Shown here: positions 37,099 through 45,991 of the stretch, in pieces
How the letters are laid out: every line of letters starts with the position of its first letter
How positions within the stretch are numbered: the first letter of the stretch is position 1
Assembly: GCA_951802195.1 (NCBI GenBank)
Contig: OX637621.1
Coordinates: 1,612,001-1,676,000 of the forward strand
DNA from: Tausonia pullulans
Lineage: Eukaryota; Basidiomycota; Tremellomycetes; Cystofilobasidiales; Mrakiaceae
Length of the DNA: 64,000 bases
Direction: 5' to 3'
The notes under the pieces: generated by a model
The model's database searches: none
The model's input: only the letters and a program-made list of their open reading frames with translations
Told to the model about the DNA's origin: nothing
Made by a program: the position numbers and the translations under genes

Positions 37099-38123
37099 AT
37101 GTTCTCCCCACGTCTCGTCACCCCCCTCGTTGCGCGTCGGCAGGCCGTCCGCTGGTCGACCCAGGCCGTTCGCTTCTTCGCCTCCGACGCGCCCGTCGTG
37201 CCAATCCGGGAGCAACTCAAGAACGCCCTCAAGGCTGCCATGCGGGCAAAGAACACTCACGAGACAACGATCGTCAAGGTGAGCCCTTTAGGGTTTACCT
37301 AGATCTCTCGCTGCTTGATGACCCTCCAATGACGATGGCGCTGCCCCCCTTGCGTCACGCGTGTGTCCTGTCAGAGCATTCTCGGTGAGCCTGTGCCCAG
37401 TTGCATCCTGGCATAGTCCCCCGGCTCACATCCTCTTCCAGCCGACATCATTTACCACGAGAAATCATCCTCGCCGCCGAAGCCTGCAGACGACGCCGGT
37501 GTTTACGCTGTCATCCAAAAGTCCCTGAACCAGCGTGTGCGTCCTAATCGAATGTCTGCCTGTCTGGCCTGTCTCCTTGACTTCACCCCACTCATGCCAC
37601 CACCGTCGCACGCCATATCTCCGGCATCATTCCACAGCGTGAGAGCGCCAAGCAGTACCTTGCTGGAGAGCGCAAGGATCTCGGTGAGAAGGAGCAGCAG
37701 GAGGCCGACTTTATCGTCCAGTTCCTCCCAACACCGCTGACATCCGAGGAGGTAGGAAGTCCATCCTCTTCGTTCCGGATTTTGATGAAGCGAGCTGACT
37801 TTCTGTTCTGCATGCTTGGCGGTGTATCTGCTACTATATCGCTGCCTGCTTCGTCGTTCGCCCGTTTACACCGATTAAGATACGGTCGGCCCTCGCCCGT
37901 CTCATCGAGGAGGTTCGTCCTGTCTATATTCCCCTCCCAGGAATTTCCCCTGACATCCTCCCTCACTTCCATTTCCCAGGGTGGCATCTCCAAGGGCGAC
38001 ATCAAGTCCCTCGGCAAGCTCATGAAGGCCTTCTGGGCCGAGGTCGACAAGGTCAAGGCCGACGGCGCCGAGGTCGGGAAGGTCGCCAAGGAGCTGCTCA
38101 TGGGCGAGGGGCCGAAAGCCTGA
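37099..38123 (+). CDS. AIM41: Mitochondrial GatB/YqeY-domain protein Aim41
   Basis: Six exons (37099-37278, 37375-37384, 37442-37536, 37638-37751, 37880-37912, 37980-38123) join to 191 residues. The first 30 residues form an arginine-rich mitochondrial presequence (MFSPRLVTPLVARRQAVRWS). The YqeY-like domain follows (REQLKNALKAAMRAKNTHET, then SILADIIYHEK, LNQRRESAKQYLAGERKDL, TPLTSEE and GGISKGDIKSLGKLMKAFWA). This fold is shared with the tRNA-binding tail of GatB amidotransferase. Yeast Aim41 has a mitochondrial role that is not well defined. Exon 2 is a 10-nt micro-exon, needed to keep frame and the SILAD motif. The intron after exon 5 uses a GTTCGT donor. Confidence 0.9.
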
Positions 38124-38312
38124 TGATCATGAAGTAACGCACTAATCTGAGAGCGGGGCGCTATGCAGGGAAGGTGGGCAAGAGGCGATTCCAGTATTGG
38201 CAGCGACAGGATTACCGTTCCTGGGCCACGCGTCCGTCTCTTCCCTCCTGCTCCTCGATGGCAGAAAAGCAGATTCAAAAGGTTTATTCAAGATTGAGAG
38301 GCAGAAAATTCA

Positions 38313-38383
38313 TCACAGGATTGGAAATAACACCCGGGTCTAGGCAGTGTTAGCACCTTGTTCTGGCCATTTTACGATCTCAA
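38313..38383 (-). pseudogene. tRNA-Val(AAC) relic
   Basis: The minus strand aligns along its whole length with the intact tRNA-Val at 42352-42421. The anticodon arm still presents loop CTAACAC (anticodon AAC), but the T arm no longer pairs and the acceptor stem is mismatched, so it is unlikely to be functional. Confidence 0.65.
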
Positions 38384-38493
38384 CGGCTGACTTGTTGGGC
38401 AAGATGGCGTCTGACAGATATTGATCCCTTAAGTACGGCTGTGACCCTGAGTAATTGCGAGCATGGCTGAGGGCTGAGGAGCGTCCCGAGGGA

Positions 38494-38517
38494 GGGGGGG
38501 GGGGGGGGGGGGGGGGG
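38494..38517. repeat. G24 homopolymer
   Basis: Twenty-four consecutive G follow a GGGA step, between AIM41 and the first LINE copy. Length may be unstable. Confidence 0.88.
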
Positions 38518-38757
38518 ACCAGGCGTCCGAACGACCACCGCCATTCCTCCCTCCCCGACCCTCCTCAGCCTTCAGCCATCGCCATCATCGCCACTGCCAT
38601 CATCACCATCATCCCCTCCGCCACTACCAACATCACCCTCCGCCCACGCCTTTCGACCTTCTCATCCTCTCGTGTCCGTCGGCCGATGCTTGCACCTTGT
38701 AATGGATATGACCATTCCGATCTTATCGTCTGCGATATCGACGAGATCCTTGACCTT

Positions 38758-38763
38758 GAGCTC
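38758..38763. repeat. Left target-site duplication of LINE copy M
   Basis: GAGCTC sits directly against the T run (the complement of the element's A tail) and is repeated at the other end of the element. Six bases is short, so chance cannot be excluded from this copy alone. Confidence 0.6.
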
Positions 38764-38989
38764 TTTTTTTTTGTATTCAAGTCATGAGTTGTCCGTAGAG
38801 GACGAGGCGACCCTATGAGAGATGGCGAGTCAGAGCTAGACAGAGCGGAAGCAAAATAAAAGGAGGTGGAAGGAAAGTAAACGATGAGTATGGACATAGG
38901 CCCATTTGAAAAGGTAAGATATCAAGATGACCAGCTATATTAAGTGATGGCTATGGTCTAACCATACTTCACCACCCCTGTTCTGTGTT

Positions 38990-39118
38990 TCACCCAGGAT
39001 CGATGACGGCGCCGACAGCAGTACCAACCATCTGGACACTGTCACCCTTGCAGGAGCGATCTCGCATGAACACCCTCTGGATGTTCGCCGCGATGATATG
39101 GACATCGTTGTACACCAT
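38990..39118 (-). CDS. Fused remnant of LINE ORF2 (42 residues)
   Basis: The frame begins MVYNDVHIIAANIQRV, resembling the N-terminal strand of a LINE endonuclease. It ends SVQMVGTAVGAVIDPG, which matches the C-terminus of ORF2 in copies A and B (GTAVGAAIDPG before the stop). The start and end of ORF2 have been joined in frame by one large internal deletion of well over 3 kb, judged from usual ORF2 length. It follows ORF1 after about 30 bases. As a 42-residue product it has no expected activity; it may be only a by-product of the deletion. Confidence 0.6.
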   Translation of the reverse strand: MVYNDVHIIAANIQRVFMRDRSCKGDSVQMVGTAVGAVIDPG

Positions 39119-39149
39119 TATTCTTCCATGTCCCCGGCTTCAGCCGAAG

Positions 39150-40970
39150 TCACGAGAGTGCGCTCGATGGGTGTCCAGAAACAAGGCGTGACGAGGATGC
39201 GAGAAGAAGCGAAGGGTGAATTTGGGGCATTGGAGATGAAGGGGGTGGAAATGGGGCTGACGATGGTGACGAGGGAGGTGGGGAGGGGGGTGGATGCTCG
39301 TCAACGACCTGCACCCCGTCCGTATTGCGCGGTGCTTGATCTGAGTGAGAGAGGCCGGCGTGGACAGGAGGTGTAGCCACCTCCATCGTGGCTTCAGTCG
39401 GCCTGTTCAGTGACCTCCTTTTGGATCTGTGTACGAGCTGGTATCCATCCAAGTTTGATCCCGGTTCCACAGGTTGTTGGAGGGGAAGGGGGGGTTCTTG
39501 GATTGGTGCTCGCGCTCTCGCTGGAAGATTTGCCTTCGGACGGCCTGGGCATCGGGCCGGTGGATGAGCGCGCGAGCCGCATCCGCCACACTCTGGAGCG
39601 ATGGGGCATTTGAGGCGAGCGTGCTCCATTGAGCGGCAGTAGTTACAGTACGTCGAGGCTGGTCGAGATGGAGAGTTTGTCGCAGCGCCAGCCTGGATAG
39701 GTTTGAAAATAACATAGTGGTTGACCCAGCCGGGGAACTGCTGAGTGAAGGCATTTACCCTCGGCATCAACTTGGAGCCAGAGAGGTCGAGCAGGACTCT
39801 CACCCGGCCAGTGGGGGCGATGGGTAAGCGGGGGTCGAATTGACGCTGGTAGAGGATGACTCTGTCTCCGGAGGCTTCTACCTGTTTGCGGAACTCCTCC
39901 TCCACTCCCTCGGATTCTTCAAAGTTTACCAGCAGGCCTTCTTGCAGGAAATTGTTTTGAGTATTGTAGCACGCGCGAAACTGAGGTTTCACCCCTCTCC
40001 CATTTAGCCGGAGGGACTGTAGTTGGGCCAGGATATCTTGAGCAGTTTCTCGAGGTTTGACTTGGGGGGGCGTTCTGCCTTCAGGGTCCTTGGAAGGACG
40101 GATCAGGCCACCCATCTGTTCGTCGCACTTGGGAATTGCGAGAGAGATCTCGAGGGGAGTGGTGTCTCGAGGGGCTGAAATGGCTAGACGGTTCCCGCGA
40201 TCGGTAGCCAAGGCTGGGGAGATTGGGGTAGTATCCTGCGGAGGTTGTTGGACGCCTTCGAAGGGGGACCACGACTGGACGCCAGACGAGTCACGCTGCC
40301 TCGCAGCTGAAGTAATAGGAAGAGCCTGTTTGGCAGGTTTCGCATATGAGCAGCCGATGGCGTTCGGCTGGGAGGTCGCGGCGGCACGAGTGTCGGCCGA
40401 GGTGTCGGCGGGGGTCGCCGGCGTGGGCGACGCGGCGCCGGGGACGAAGAGAGATCGTTGAGAGAGTGTCTCCCCGCCTGTAGAGCGAGACGGTCCAAGA
40501 TGCGTCACCTCGGACGTGCGGGATAGAGCGGCACCAAGGTCGCTGATGGCTGAGCTCGACCGAGTGATACAGCCAGCTGAGGGGGCTGCAGGGGTACTGT
40601 GGAGAGGAGAGGGGTAGGAGAGGAGGGCCATGGTGCTGATATGGATGTGGGGCGTGGCAGGGTTGGCAGGAGTAGTAGGGTGGGTGTTATCGGTAGCTTC
40701 GGTAGGCTTGGTAGGGTTGGTAGGGTTGGTGGGATGAGTAGGGGTGCTAGGGTTGGTAGGACTGGTCGGATGGGCAGGAGAGCTGAGGTTGGGTTTATCG
40801 ACGGGCGTTTTGAGGCGTTCGTCGACGTGAGAGGCCGTATTGGAAGCGATTTGGACGATGATGGCCTCGTCCGATGCGCTCTTCCTCTGTGCTGAAGAGG
40901 GAGGGTCTGGAGGATCCTCGGGAACCTTGAGAGCTCCTTGGAATCGCTTGGGGATTGATTCAATAGGCAT
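39150..40970 (-). CDS. LINE ORF1 protein, gag-like with two zinc knuckles
   Basis: An uninterrupted 606-residue frame. The N-terminal third is Pro/Thr/Ser-rich with a PTNPT-type repeat at about residues 65-105. A central folded segment (about 310-430) contains FRACYNTQNNFLQEGLLVNF and GWVNHYVIFKP, typical of the nucleic-acid-binding part of LINE ORF1 proteins. Two CCHC knuckles follow at about 440-475: CNYCRSMEHARLKC and CGGCGSRAHPPARC, each C-x2-C-x4-H-x4-C. The tail is Pro/Ser-rich. ORF1 proteins coat element RNA in the ribonucleoprotein. The intact frame suggests a young insertion or selection on ORF1. The homopolymer-free, A/T-richer codon use differs from the neighbouring host genes. Confidence 0.85.
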   Translation of the reverse strand: MPIESIPKRFQGALKVPEDPPDPPSSAQRKSASDEAIIVQIASNTASHVDERLKTPVDKPNLSSPAHPTSPTNPSTPTHPTNPTNPTKPTEATDNTHPTTPANPATPHIHISTMALLSYPSPLHSTPAAPSAGCITRSSSAISDLGAALSRTSEVTHLGPSRSTGGETLSQRSLFVPGAASPTPATPADTSADTRAAATSQPNAIGCSYAKPAKQALPITSAARQRDSSGVQSWSPFEGVQQPPQDTTPISPALATDRGNRLAISAPRDTTPLEISLAIPKCDEQMGGLIRPSKDPEGRTPPQVKPRETAQDILAQLQSLRLNGRGVKPQFRACYNTQNNFLQEGLLVNFEESEGVEEEFRKQVEASGDRVILYQRQFDPRLPIAPTGRVRVLLDLSGSKLMPRVNAFTQQFPGWVNHYVIFKPIQAGAATNSPSRPASTYCNYCRSMEHARLKCPIAPECGGCGSRAHPPARCPGRPKANLPARARAPIQEPPLPLQQPVEPGSNLDGYQLVHRSKRRSLNRPTEATMEVATPPVHAGLSHSDQAPRNTDGVQVVDEHPPPSPPPSSPSSAPFPPPSSPMPQIHPSLLLASSSRLVSGHPSSALS

Positions 40971-41016
40971 ATGGTAGGGTGATCTGGTTTGACCTGGTGT
41001 GACCTGGTGGTGGTTC

Positions 41017-41022
41017 GAGCTC
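41017..41022. repeat. Right target-site duplication of LINE copy M
   Basis: GAGCTC, identical to the bases against the A tail at the other end of the element. The duplication ends 75 bases before the 5' end of tRNA-Ala(UGC). Confidence 0.6.
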
Positions 41023-41097
41023 GTCGGAAGCCGGCGGGGCAGCGAAGCGGTGCGGTGTCCAATCGACCGTTATCGGCGGATATCTTGTCAAGCCTCC

Positions 41098-41170
41098 GGG
41101 GGTTTAGCTCAGTTGGTAGAGCGTTCGCTTTGCATGCGAAATGTCATGAGTTCGACTCTTATAGCCTCCA
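41098..41170 (+). tRNA. tRNA-Ala(UGC)
   Basis: A 73-base cloverleaf: acceptor GGGGGTT paired with AGCCTCC (two G-U pairs), D arm GCTC/GAGC, anticodon loop TTTGCAT giving UGC, T loop TTCGACT, discriminator A. There is no intron. Confidence 0.92.
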
Positions 41171-41488
41171 TATCCTTTTGCAGCCGGGAAGGTTGGCTTC
41201 GAGGATGGAAGCCAAGCGGGTTCATTTGGAGGTGAAGTGGCCGAGCGAGGACAGCCATTCCCGGCCTAACATACAGCCCGCCCTCTTTGTCCTCATGTCC
41301 CGACAGACAGCGCAGTATGGCATACCGAGCCATGTTACTAGTGTCGATAGCTTCTCCTCTATCTTGGCCCACACTGACGAGGTCGCCGCCGGATGGCAAG
41401 ATAGCGCGCGCACGAGACCGGCGGTCTGGGTGCGGCGCTCGCTACGTTGATTCCGGTTTAGTCCTTTCTCCCGACAAGTCCCTTGTAA
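41171..41488. other. Spacer between tRNA genes
   Basis: About 320 bases without recognisable gene or repeat. Confidence 0.5.
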
Positions 41489-41561
41489 GCCTCGATAGCT
41501 CATCTGGTAGAGCGTACGCCTGAAGAGCGTAAGGTGGCCTGTTCGAGCCAGGCTCGAGGCA
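41489..41561 (+). tRNA. tRNA-Phe(GAA)
   Basis: A 73-base cloverleaf with a perfect acceptor stem GCCTCGA/TCGAGGC, anticodon loop CTGAAGA giving GAA, T loop TTCGAGC and discriminator A. There is no intron. Confidence 0.93.
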
Positions 41562-41953
41562 TCCATTTTGGCGGTGAGACTCGGTGAGACTCGGTGGAGC
41601 TCAGTACAGTCGACCCAAGTCTCTCTTCCGCGTTGGATGGACGAACACGCTTTCACGACCGACCCTCCGCGACCCTCGGACGGCCAGGACGATGGACTGA
41701 GAGACAGATGCCGAGCGGAAGCCTCGTGAAGGCGTCGGGATTGGCCTGGTGCATCTAGCCAGCCAGTGAGCAAGCGGCGCAATCTCAGTAACCCTGTCCT
41801 CGAGCATGGCCATGACTCGCAGCTCGGACTCGGCTTCGACCAACGATCCAAAGCCAAACAAAACCGAAAATAAACCTAAAAACACAACAATAAGACAACA
41901 AAAACACACCAAAAACACAAAAAGTGTCGCCCTCGGTGAAGGGGGCATCCTGC
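41562..41953. other. Spacer between tRNA genes
   Basis: It contains a short GAGACTCGGT duplication near 41577 and an A/C-rich segment at about 41850-41925. No gene is seen. Confidence 0.5.
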
Positions 41954-42026
41954 TGGAGACTATAAGAGTTGAACTCATGACCTTACACATGCTAAGCGTA
42001 CGCTCTACCAACTGAGCTAAATCCCC
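41954..42026 (-). tRNA. tRNA-Ala(AGC)
   Basis: A 73-base cloverleaf on the minus strand: acceptor GGGGATT/AGTCTCC, anticodon loop CTTAGCA giving AGC, T loop TTCAACT, discriminator A. There is no intron. Confidence 0.9.
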
Positions 42027-42351
42027 GAGCAGTCTTCTGTGTTCAACGAACGCCATCGCCACACCAGCTGGCCGTCGCGCCATCTTGCCCGCCCCTGGCA
42101 TTGGGTGGCGGTCGTTCCCTGTTTGCGTCGAGCTCGGCAAGAGTGCAACAGAAGACGTGCATGCTCACTGCTCGCTGGCTGTCCGGGCCATTTCTCTCGA
42201 CCGCAGGTGGCCGCCGTGCGTCGGTAGCGACGGTCACCCCGCGGCCTGCCCGAGCATTGAGCATTGAGCCATAGCAGCAAAAGCGGAGAGCATGAACAGC
42301 GTGAACAGCGTGAACAGCGTGAATAGTCTCTGAGCTGAGGCTCAATCTCTT
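42027..42351. other. Spacer between tRNA genes
   Basis: It holds the 9-base tandem repeat listed separately and otherwise nothing recognisable. Confidence 0.5.
42291..42326. repeat. Short tandem repeat, 9-base unit
   Basis: GTGAACAGC-type unit repeated almost four times, the first and last copies imperfect. Confidence 0.8.
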
Positions 42352-42421
42352 ATCAGGACCGGGAATTGAACCCGGATCTAGGCGGTGTTAACACCTTGTA
42401 CTGACCATTATACGATCCCGA
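42352..42421 (-). tRNA. tRNA-Val(AAC)
   Basis: Minus-strand cloverleaf of 70 bases: acceptor TCGGGAT/GTCCTGA, anticodon stem AGGTG/CGCCT around loop TTAACAC (anticodon AAC), T arm CCGGG/CCCGG with loop TTCAATT. The first pair is U-A and the D arm is short, both unusual for Val, so the structure deserves a covariance-model check. Confidence 0.78.
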
Positions 42422-42637
42422 CTGCGGCCAGAGACGGGAGCCCGGTGCCTGACGATCTTCCATCATCAGCTTTCCGTCTCTCGCCTCGTGCACCGCGTCG
42501 AGACCGACAGCCAGCCTCCTACATGGCAACACCGCTCGCCAGGATGGCCAACAGTTGGCGCCCCTTTCGAAACGGACCTGGGGAGCAGCGCCAACAGCAG
42601 TCTCGCCCATCGGGGGCAACCGCGGCCAAAAACGAAG

Positions 42638-42732
42638 CGCGAGCAGACGGATTCGAACCGACGCACCCAAAGGGCATTGCCTAAACAGCTGTATATAGCA
42701 GGGCAACGGAGTAACCACTGTCCCATACTCGC
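42638..42732 (-). tRNA. tRNA-Ser(GCU) with 13-nt intron
   Basis: Minus-strand class II tRNA: acceptor GCGAGTA/TGCTCGC, anticodon stem TTGCC/GGCAA, long variable arm (CCC TTT GGG stem), discriminator G. The anticodon GCU is followed at position 37/38 by the intron TATACAGCTGTTT. One T-stem pair is mismatched. Total 95 bases equals 82 mature plus 13. Confidence 0.85.
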
Positions 42733-43028
42733 ACCAGTAATGGTCTGAAGGCCAGGACATGAGGTCAACACCAAGTCCCCAGCTATTGACTGCGCGCACA
42801 AAAAGAAGGGCCCCGACTTCTAACTAGGAGTGGGACGTGGCCGCGACGGGATCCAGCATGCTCCCGCCTCAGTCGTCCCGTTCCTGTTGGGACTAGCAAG
42901 CATGGTGAAGAATGAACGGCCGCTCAGCCTCCAGTATGCCGTGCCCACCGCTCCCTCTCGCCGCTCCCTCTCGCCACTCTCTCGCCACTCCCTCTCGCCA
43001 CACATCGGCGGCCCAAAAGGAAAACATT

Positions 43029-43128
43029 AGCCCCACGGGGGGGTCGAACCCCCAACCTTCAGATCACCAGTGACGACGATCGTTCCTTGCCTAAGAGTCT
43101 GACGCTCTACCGATTGAGCTAGCAGGGC
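43029..43128 (-). tRNA. tRNA-Lys(CUU) with 27-nt intron
   Basis: Minus-strand cloverleaf: acceptor GCCCTGC/GTGGGGC, D arm GCTC/GAGC, anticodon stem TCAGA/TCTGA, anticodon CUU, T arm GGGGG/CCCCC around TTCGACC. A 27-base intron sits at the canonical 37/38 site. Total is 100 bases. Confidence 0.88.
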
Positions 43129-43208
43129 AAGGACAAACAGCTTGCAAGCCGTGTCATGGCACGTGACCTTGCCGATCTCCCTAACCCTGGACCTGCCTGC
43201 CCAGCCTC

Positions 43209-43214
43209 TGCTTG
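43209..43214. repeat. Left target-site duplication of LINE copy A
   Basis: TGCTTG precedes copy A and is repeated directly after its A tail (43605-43610). It starts 81 bases from the 5' end of tRNA-Lys. Confidence 0.65.
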
Positions 43215-43604
43215 AAGATCGCAGCCCTCGATCCTGTCACGGACGAGGAAATCCGCAAGATCGCGTCCACAATCCGACGGACACTCTGGCAGTCGAGCAC
43301 GAGGTGGATGGCTGGCAGTGGCCAGATGGCTGGTACTGCCCTCGGTGCCGCCATCGATCCTGGGTGAACAGCAGGTCAGGGGTGGAGAAGTATGGCTAGA
43401 CTATAGACCATAGCCACCGCTTGAATTAGCCGGACATTTTGATATCTTACCTTTTTCTAATGGGCCTATATCCATAACCCATCTTTTGTTTTCCTTCCAC
43501 CCCTACTTTCATTTTCGCTTTCCTTCTATCTAGCTACGAATCACCATCTCTCATAGGGTTACCTCGTTCTCTACGTATAACTCATGACTTAAATACAAAA
43601 AAAA
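43215..43604 (+). mobile_element. LINE copy A, 5'-truncated
   Basis: About 390 bases. The first 150 or so keep the last 51 codons of ORF2 in frame (KIAALDPVTDEEIRKIAS to GAAIDPG and stop), followed by the family 3' UTR ending GACTTAAATACAAAAAAAA. The coding part is nearly identical to the end of copy B. Flanking TGCTTG duplications mark the insertion. Confidence 0.88.
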
Positions 43605-45763
43605 TGCTTGTTCTCGGAGATCGCGATCAGATTGCCAACTATCGTCCGATCTCGCTCATCAACGTTGACGCTCGCATTTTCTCCCTTGCCATCAACAGCC
43701 GCCTGCTCACCGTCGTAGACACCCTCATCGACGGGGACCAGACAGGCTTCCTCCCGGGCCGCGACTCGGGTCGCAACATCTCCTCTCTCCAGCTCGCCAT
43801 TGACGACGAAGACCTTTTGCCTGGCGTCCTCGCCCAAGTCGACTTCGAGAAGGCATACGACAGAGTGTCGCACGACTTTGTTGGCCCTTGCCTCCGCCAC
43901 ATGGGGTTCGGCCCACGCGCCGCCGCGTGGATCACCTCAACGATGACCTCTCAGACAGCTCGGCTCATGATCAACGGATGGAGGGGTCAAGCCATCGACA
44001 TCCGGTCTGGTGTCCGCCAGGGCGATCCCGCGGCACCGACGATCTTCGCCCTTCTTCTGGAGCCGCTGGCATGTATGCTCCGCCATCGCCTCCCACCGGC
44101 CAATCCGTCCCCCCTACACGAGCGGAAGGTCCTCCTCTTTGCAGACGATCTCAGTATCCGGTGTCGGACTTGGTCGGAGGTCGACGAGGCGACGGTCTGC
44201 CTCCGACAGTACGAGAAAGCCGCAGCAAGCAAGCTGAACTACCAGAAATCACTCCTCTATCCTCTAGGGTCATGCCGGACGGATGCGCCTACAACGTACC
44301 ACGAATGGCGCGTCCAAACGCTTTCATTCGACTTCCTCGGCGTTCCATGCGGTCGCACGGTCAACGGGCCTGCTCACTGGCGAGAGATCATCGGCAAGCT
44401 GAAGGCTCGTCTTGCTCGCATCCCGATGCACGATCTCCCTCTCCTTGCGCGATGCAACGTCATCAACCAGTACATCTACTCGAAGATCATCTACCTGGAC
44501 CGCTTCCTGCCGTGCCCAGACGATATCCTGACAGACCTCGAGGCAACGGCCTACAAGTCTCTCTACCGATCGAAACACCACGACGTCAGCAGGGAACGTC
44601 TAGAAACCCCTCGAGACCTCGGCGGCTTCGGCTTCACGCCACTCCGCTTCCGGCTCATCAAAGCGCGAGCTCAGTGGGCTGGCGATGTGCTCTTCAGACC
44701 GGAGCTCCCCGCATCGATCCGCATTCGCAAGCGGATCATCCATACCATGAGCCTCGATCCAGAAGCTTATAGAATGCTGACTCGCACCATCTTCAGGGAT
44801 GGAGAGTTCATCAGTGGACCCCGGCCCGCCAATTTCAGCTGGTTAGGCGTATTCCTTTCCCCAGTGGAAGGTCAATGGTTCTTCCCAGCCGTCTGGTGGA
44901 ATGCCATCCCAAGGCTCCAAGGAGCTCTCCCTGCACGATGGCAGGCTTACCTCCGGGCATGGTTCGAAGAAATCAGCTTTGACATGAGCTACTGGAATCA
45001 AAACCGCTGGAGGAACGCTGTCCACTGGATGTCTACGTTCGGTACAGATAGCCAGTTGCGGCTGGGTTTCCTCCCTATCCACACAAACCTCGGCCGGCTG
45101 AACGTTCCTCGTGAGCCCCACGGCGCACACAGTCGTACTCTAGCCAACCGCGACCTCATCATCCCAAAGGGCTGGCAAGACCACTTTCCGGCGCTTACCA
45201 AGATCGATTGGAAGCGGCAGTGGTGCTTGCTCAAGGCCGTGTCCCGAGCGTCGCCCGAAGACGTCGACTTGGCCCAGCGCTTCTCGCTGTACAGTCTTCA
45301 CCCAGGAAAGCACACTGCTGCGCCATTCCTCGCCGACGGAACCGCTACGCCGCACAACAGGTCCAAGCGATGTGCGCTGTGCCTGACGGCCCCCGTGGAG
45401 TCCTTCTTCCACCTCTTCGACGAGCCGTGCCCCGTCGTGCGCGCTATCTGGTCGGCTGCGGCAGCGCGTGCCTCTCCTTCGCTCCCCTCCCATCCTCCCT
45501 CCCTTCAGACGCTCGTCTGCCCGACACCGTCGCCGCCGAGGGCGGTCTTCCTCTTCCACTGCATCTTTGTAGCCCGGACATGGCGATTCGTCCGGAGGCG
45601 GAGGTACAGCAAGATCGCAGCCCTCGATCCTGTCACGGACGAGGAAATCCGTAAGATCGCGTCTACGATCCAGCAGAAACACTGGCAGTCGAGTACGAGG
45701 TGGATAGCTCGCAGGGACCAGATGGATGGAACTGCGGTCGGTGCCGCCATCGATCCTGGGTGA
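43604..45763 (+). CDS. LINE ORF2 C-terminal two-thirds: reverse transcriptase
   Basis: A 719-residue uninterrupted frame starting at the RT domain; the endonuclease part is missing because the copy is 5'-truncated. The RT motifs are in order: NYRPISLINVDARIFSLAIN, DQTGFLPGRDSGRNI, VDFEKAYDRVSHDF (motif A Asp), SGVRQGDPAAPTIFALLLEP (motif B), LLFADDLSI (motif C, FADD) and SFDFLGVP. The thumb/connection follows (RDLGGFGFTPLRF), then a C-terminal CCHC-like motif CALCLTAPVESFFHLFDEPC. No RNase H domain is seen, which fits L1/Tx1-like groups. The first ATG is formed at the junction between the A tail of copy A and target DNA, so it is not the element's own start. Confidence 0.88.
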   Translation: MLVLGDRDQIANYRPISLINVDARIFSLAINSRLLTVVDTLIDGDQTGFLPGRDSGRNISSLQLAIDDEDLLPGVLAQVDFEKAYDRVSHDFVGPCLRHMGFGPRAAAWITSTMTSQTARLMINGWRGQAIDIRSGVRQGDPAAPTIFALLLEPLACMLRHRLPPANPSPLHERKVLLFADDLSIRCRTWSEVDEATVCLRQYEKAAASKLNYQKSLLYPLGSCRTDAPTTYHEWRVQTLSFDFLGVPCGRTVNGPAHWREIIGKLKARLARIPMHDLPLLARCNVINQYIYSKIIYLDRFLPCPDDILTDLEATAYKSLYRSKHHDVSRERLETPRDLGGFGFTPLRFRLIKARAQWAGDVLFRPELPASIRIRKRIIHTMSLDPEAYRMLTRTIFRDGEFISGPRPANFSWLGVFLSPVEGQWFFPAVWWNAIPRLQGALPARWQAYLRAWFEEISFDMSYWNQNRWRNAVHWMSTFGTDSQLRLGFLPIHTNLGRLNVPREPHGAHSRTLANRDLIIPKGWQDHFPALTKIDWKRQWCLLKAVSRASPEDVDLAQRFSLYSLHPGKHTAAPFLADGTATPHNRSKRCALCLTAPVESFFHLFDEPCPVVRAIWSAAAARASPSLPSHPPSLQTLVCPTPSPPRAVFLFHCIFVARTWRFVRRRRYSKIAALDPVTDEEIRKIASTIQQKHWQSSTRWIARRDQMDGTAVGAAIDPG

Positions 45764-45991
45764 CAAGCAGGTCTGGGGTGGGGAAGTATGGCTGGTCCAT
45801 AGCCACTGCTTGATGTAGCTGGTCATCTTAATATCTTACCTCTTTAATGGGCCTATGTCCACACCCATATATTGCTTTCCTTCTACCTGTTCTTTACTTT
45901 CGCTCTCCCTCTATCTGGCTACTACTCGATATCTCTCATAGGGTTACCTCGTTCTCTACGTATAACTCATGACTTAAATACAAAAAAAAAA
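43611..45991 (+). mobile_element. LINE copy B, 5'-truncated, long
   Basis: It starts within the RT domain and ends with the family 3' UTR and A tail. TTCTC appears at both ends (43611-43615 and 45992-45996) and may be its target duplication, but five bases is weak. It abuts copy A directly, as if two insertions used the same site upstream of tRNA-Lys. Confidence 0.85.

Larger units (their letters stand above)
38124..38757. other. Intergenic, tRNA relic and G24 run
   Basis: This is downstream of AIM41. It contains a decayed tRNA-Val copy and a 24-base G run (listed separately), then CAT/CAC-rich low-complexity sequence at about 38575-38640. No protein gene is seen. Confidence 0.5.
38764..41016 (-). 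mobile_element. LINE copy M, internally deleted non-LTR retrotransposon
   Basis: The minus strand holds a CA-rich 5' leader of about 46 bases, an intact ORF1, a very short fused ORF2 remnant, and the same 3' UTR as the other copies ending GACTTGAATACAAAAAAAAA. GAGCTC flanks both ends. The element is therefore probably complete at both ends but lacks nearly all of ORF2 (endonuclease and reverse transcriptase). It could move only with help from another copy. It lies immediately upstream of tRNA-Ala(UGC), its 5' end facing the tRNA. Confidence 0.85.

Noticed and set aside
38494-38517. Long G runs as telomere, G-quadruplex gene or assembly gap
   Set aside because: They are single homopolymers without telomeric units. 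Similar runs occur at several places in introns and spacers, so they look like ordinary microsatellites.
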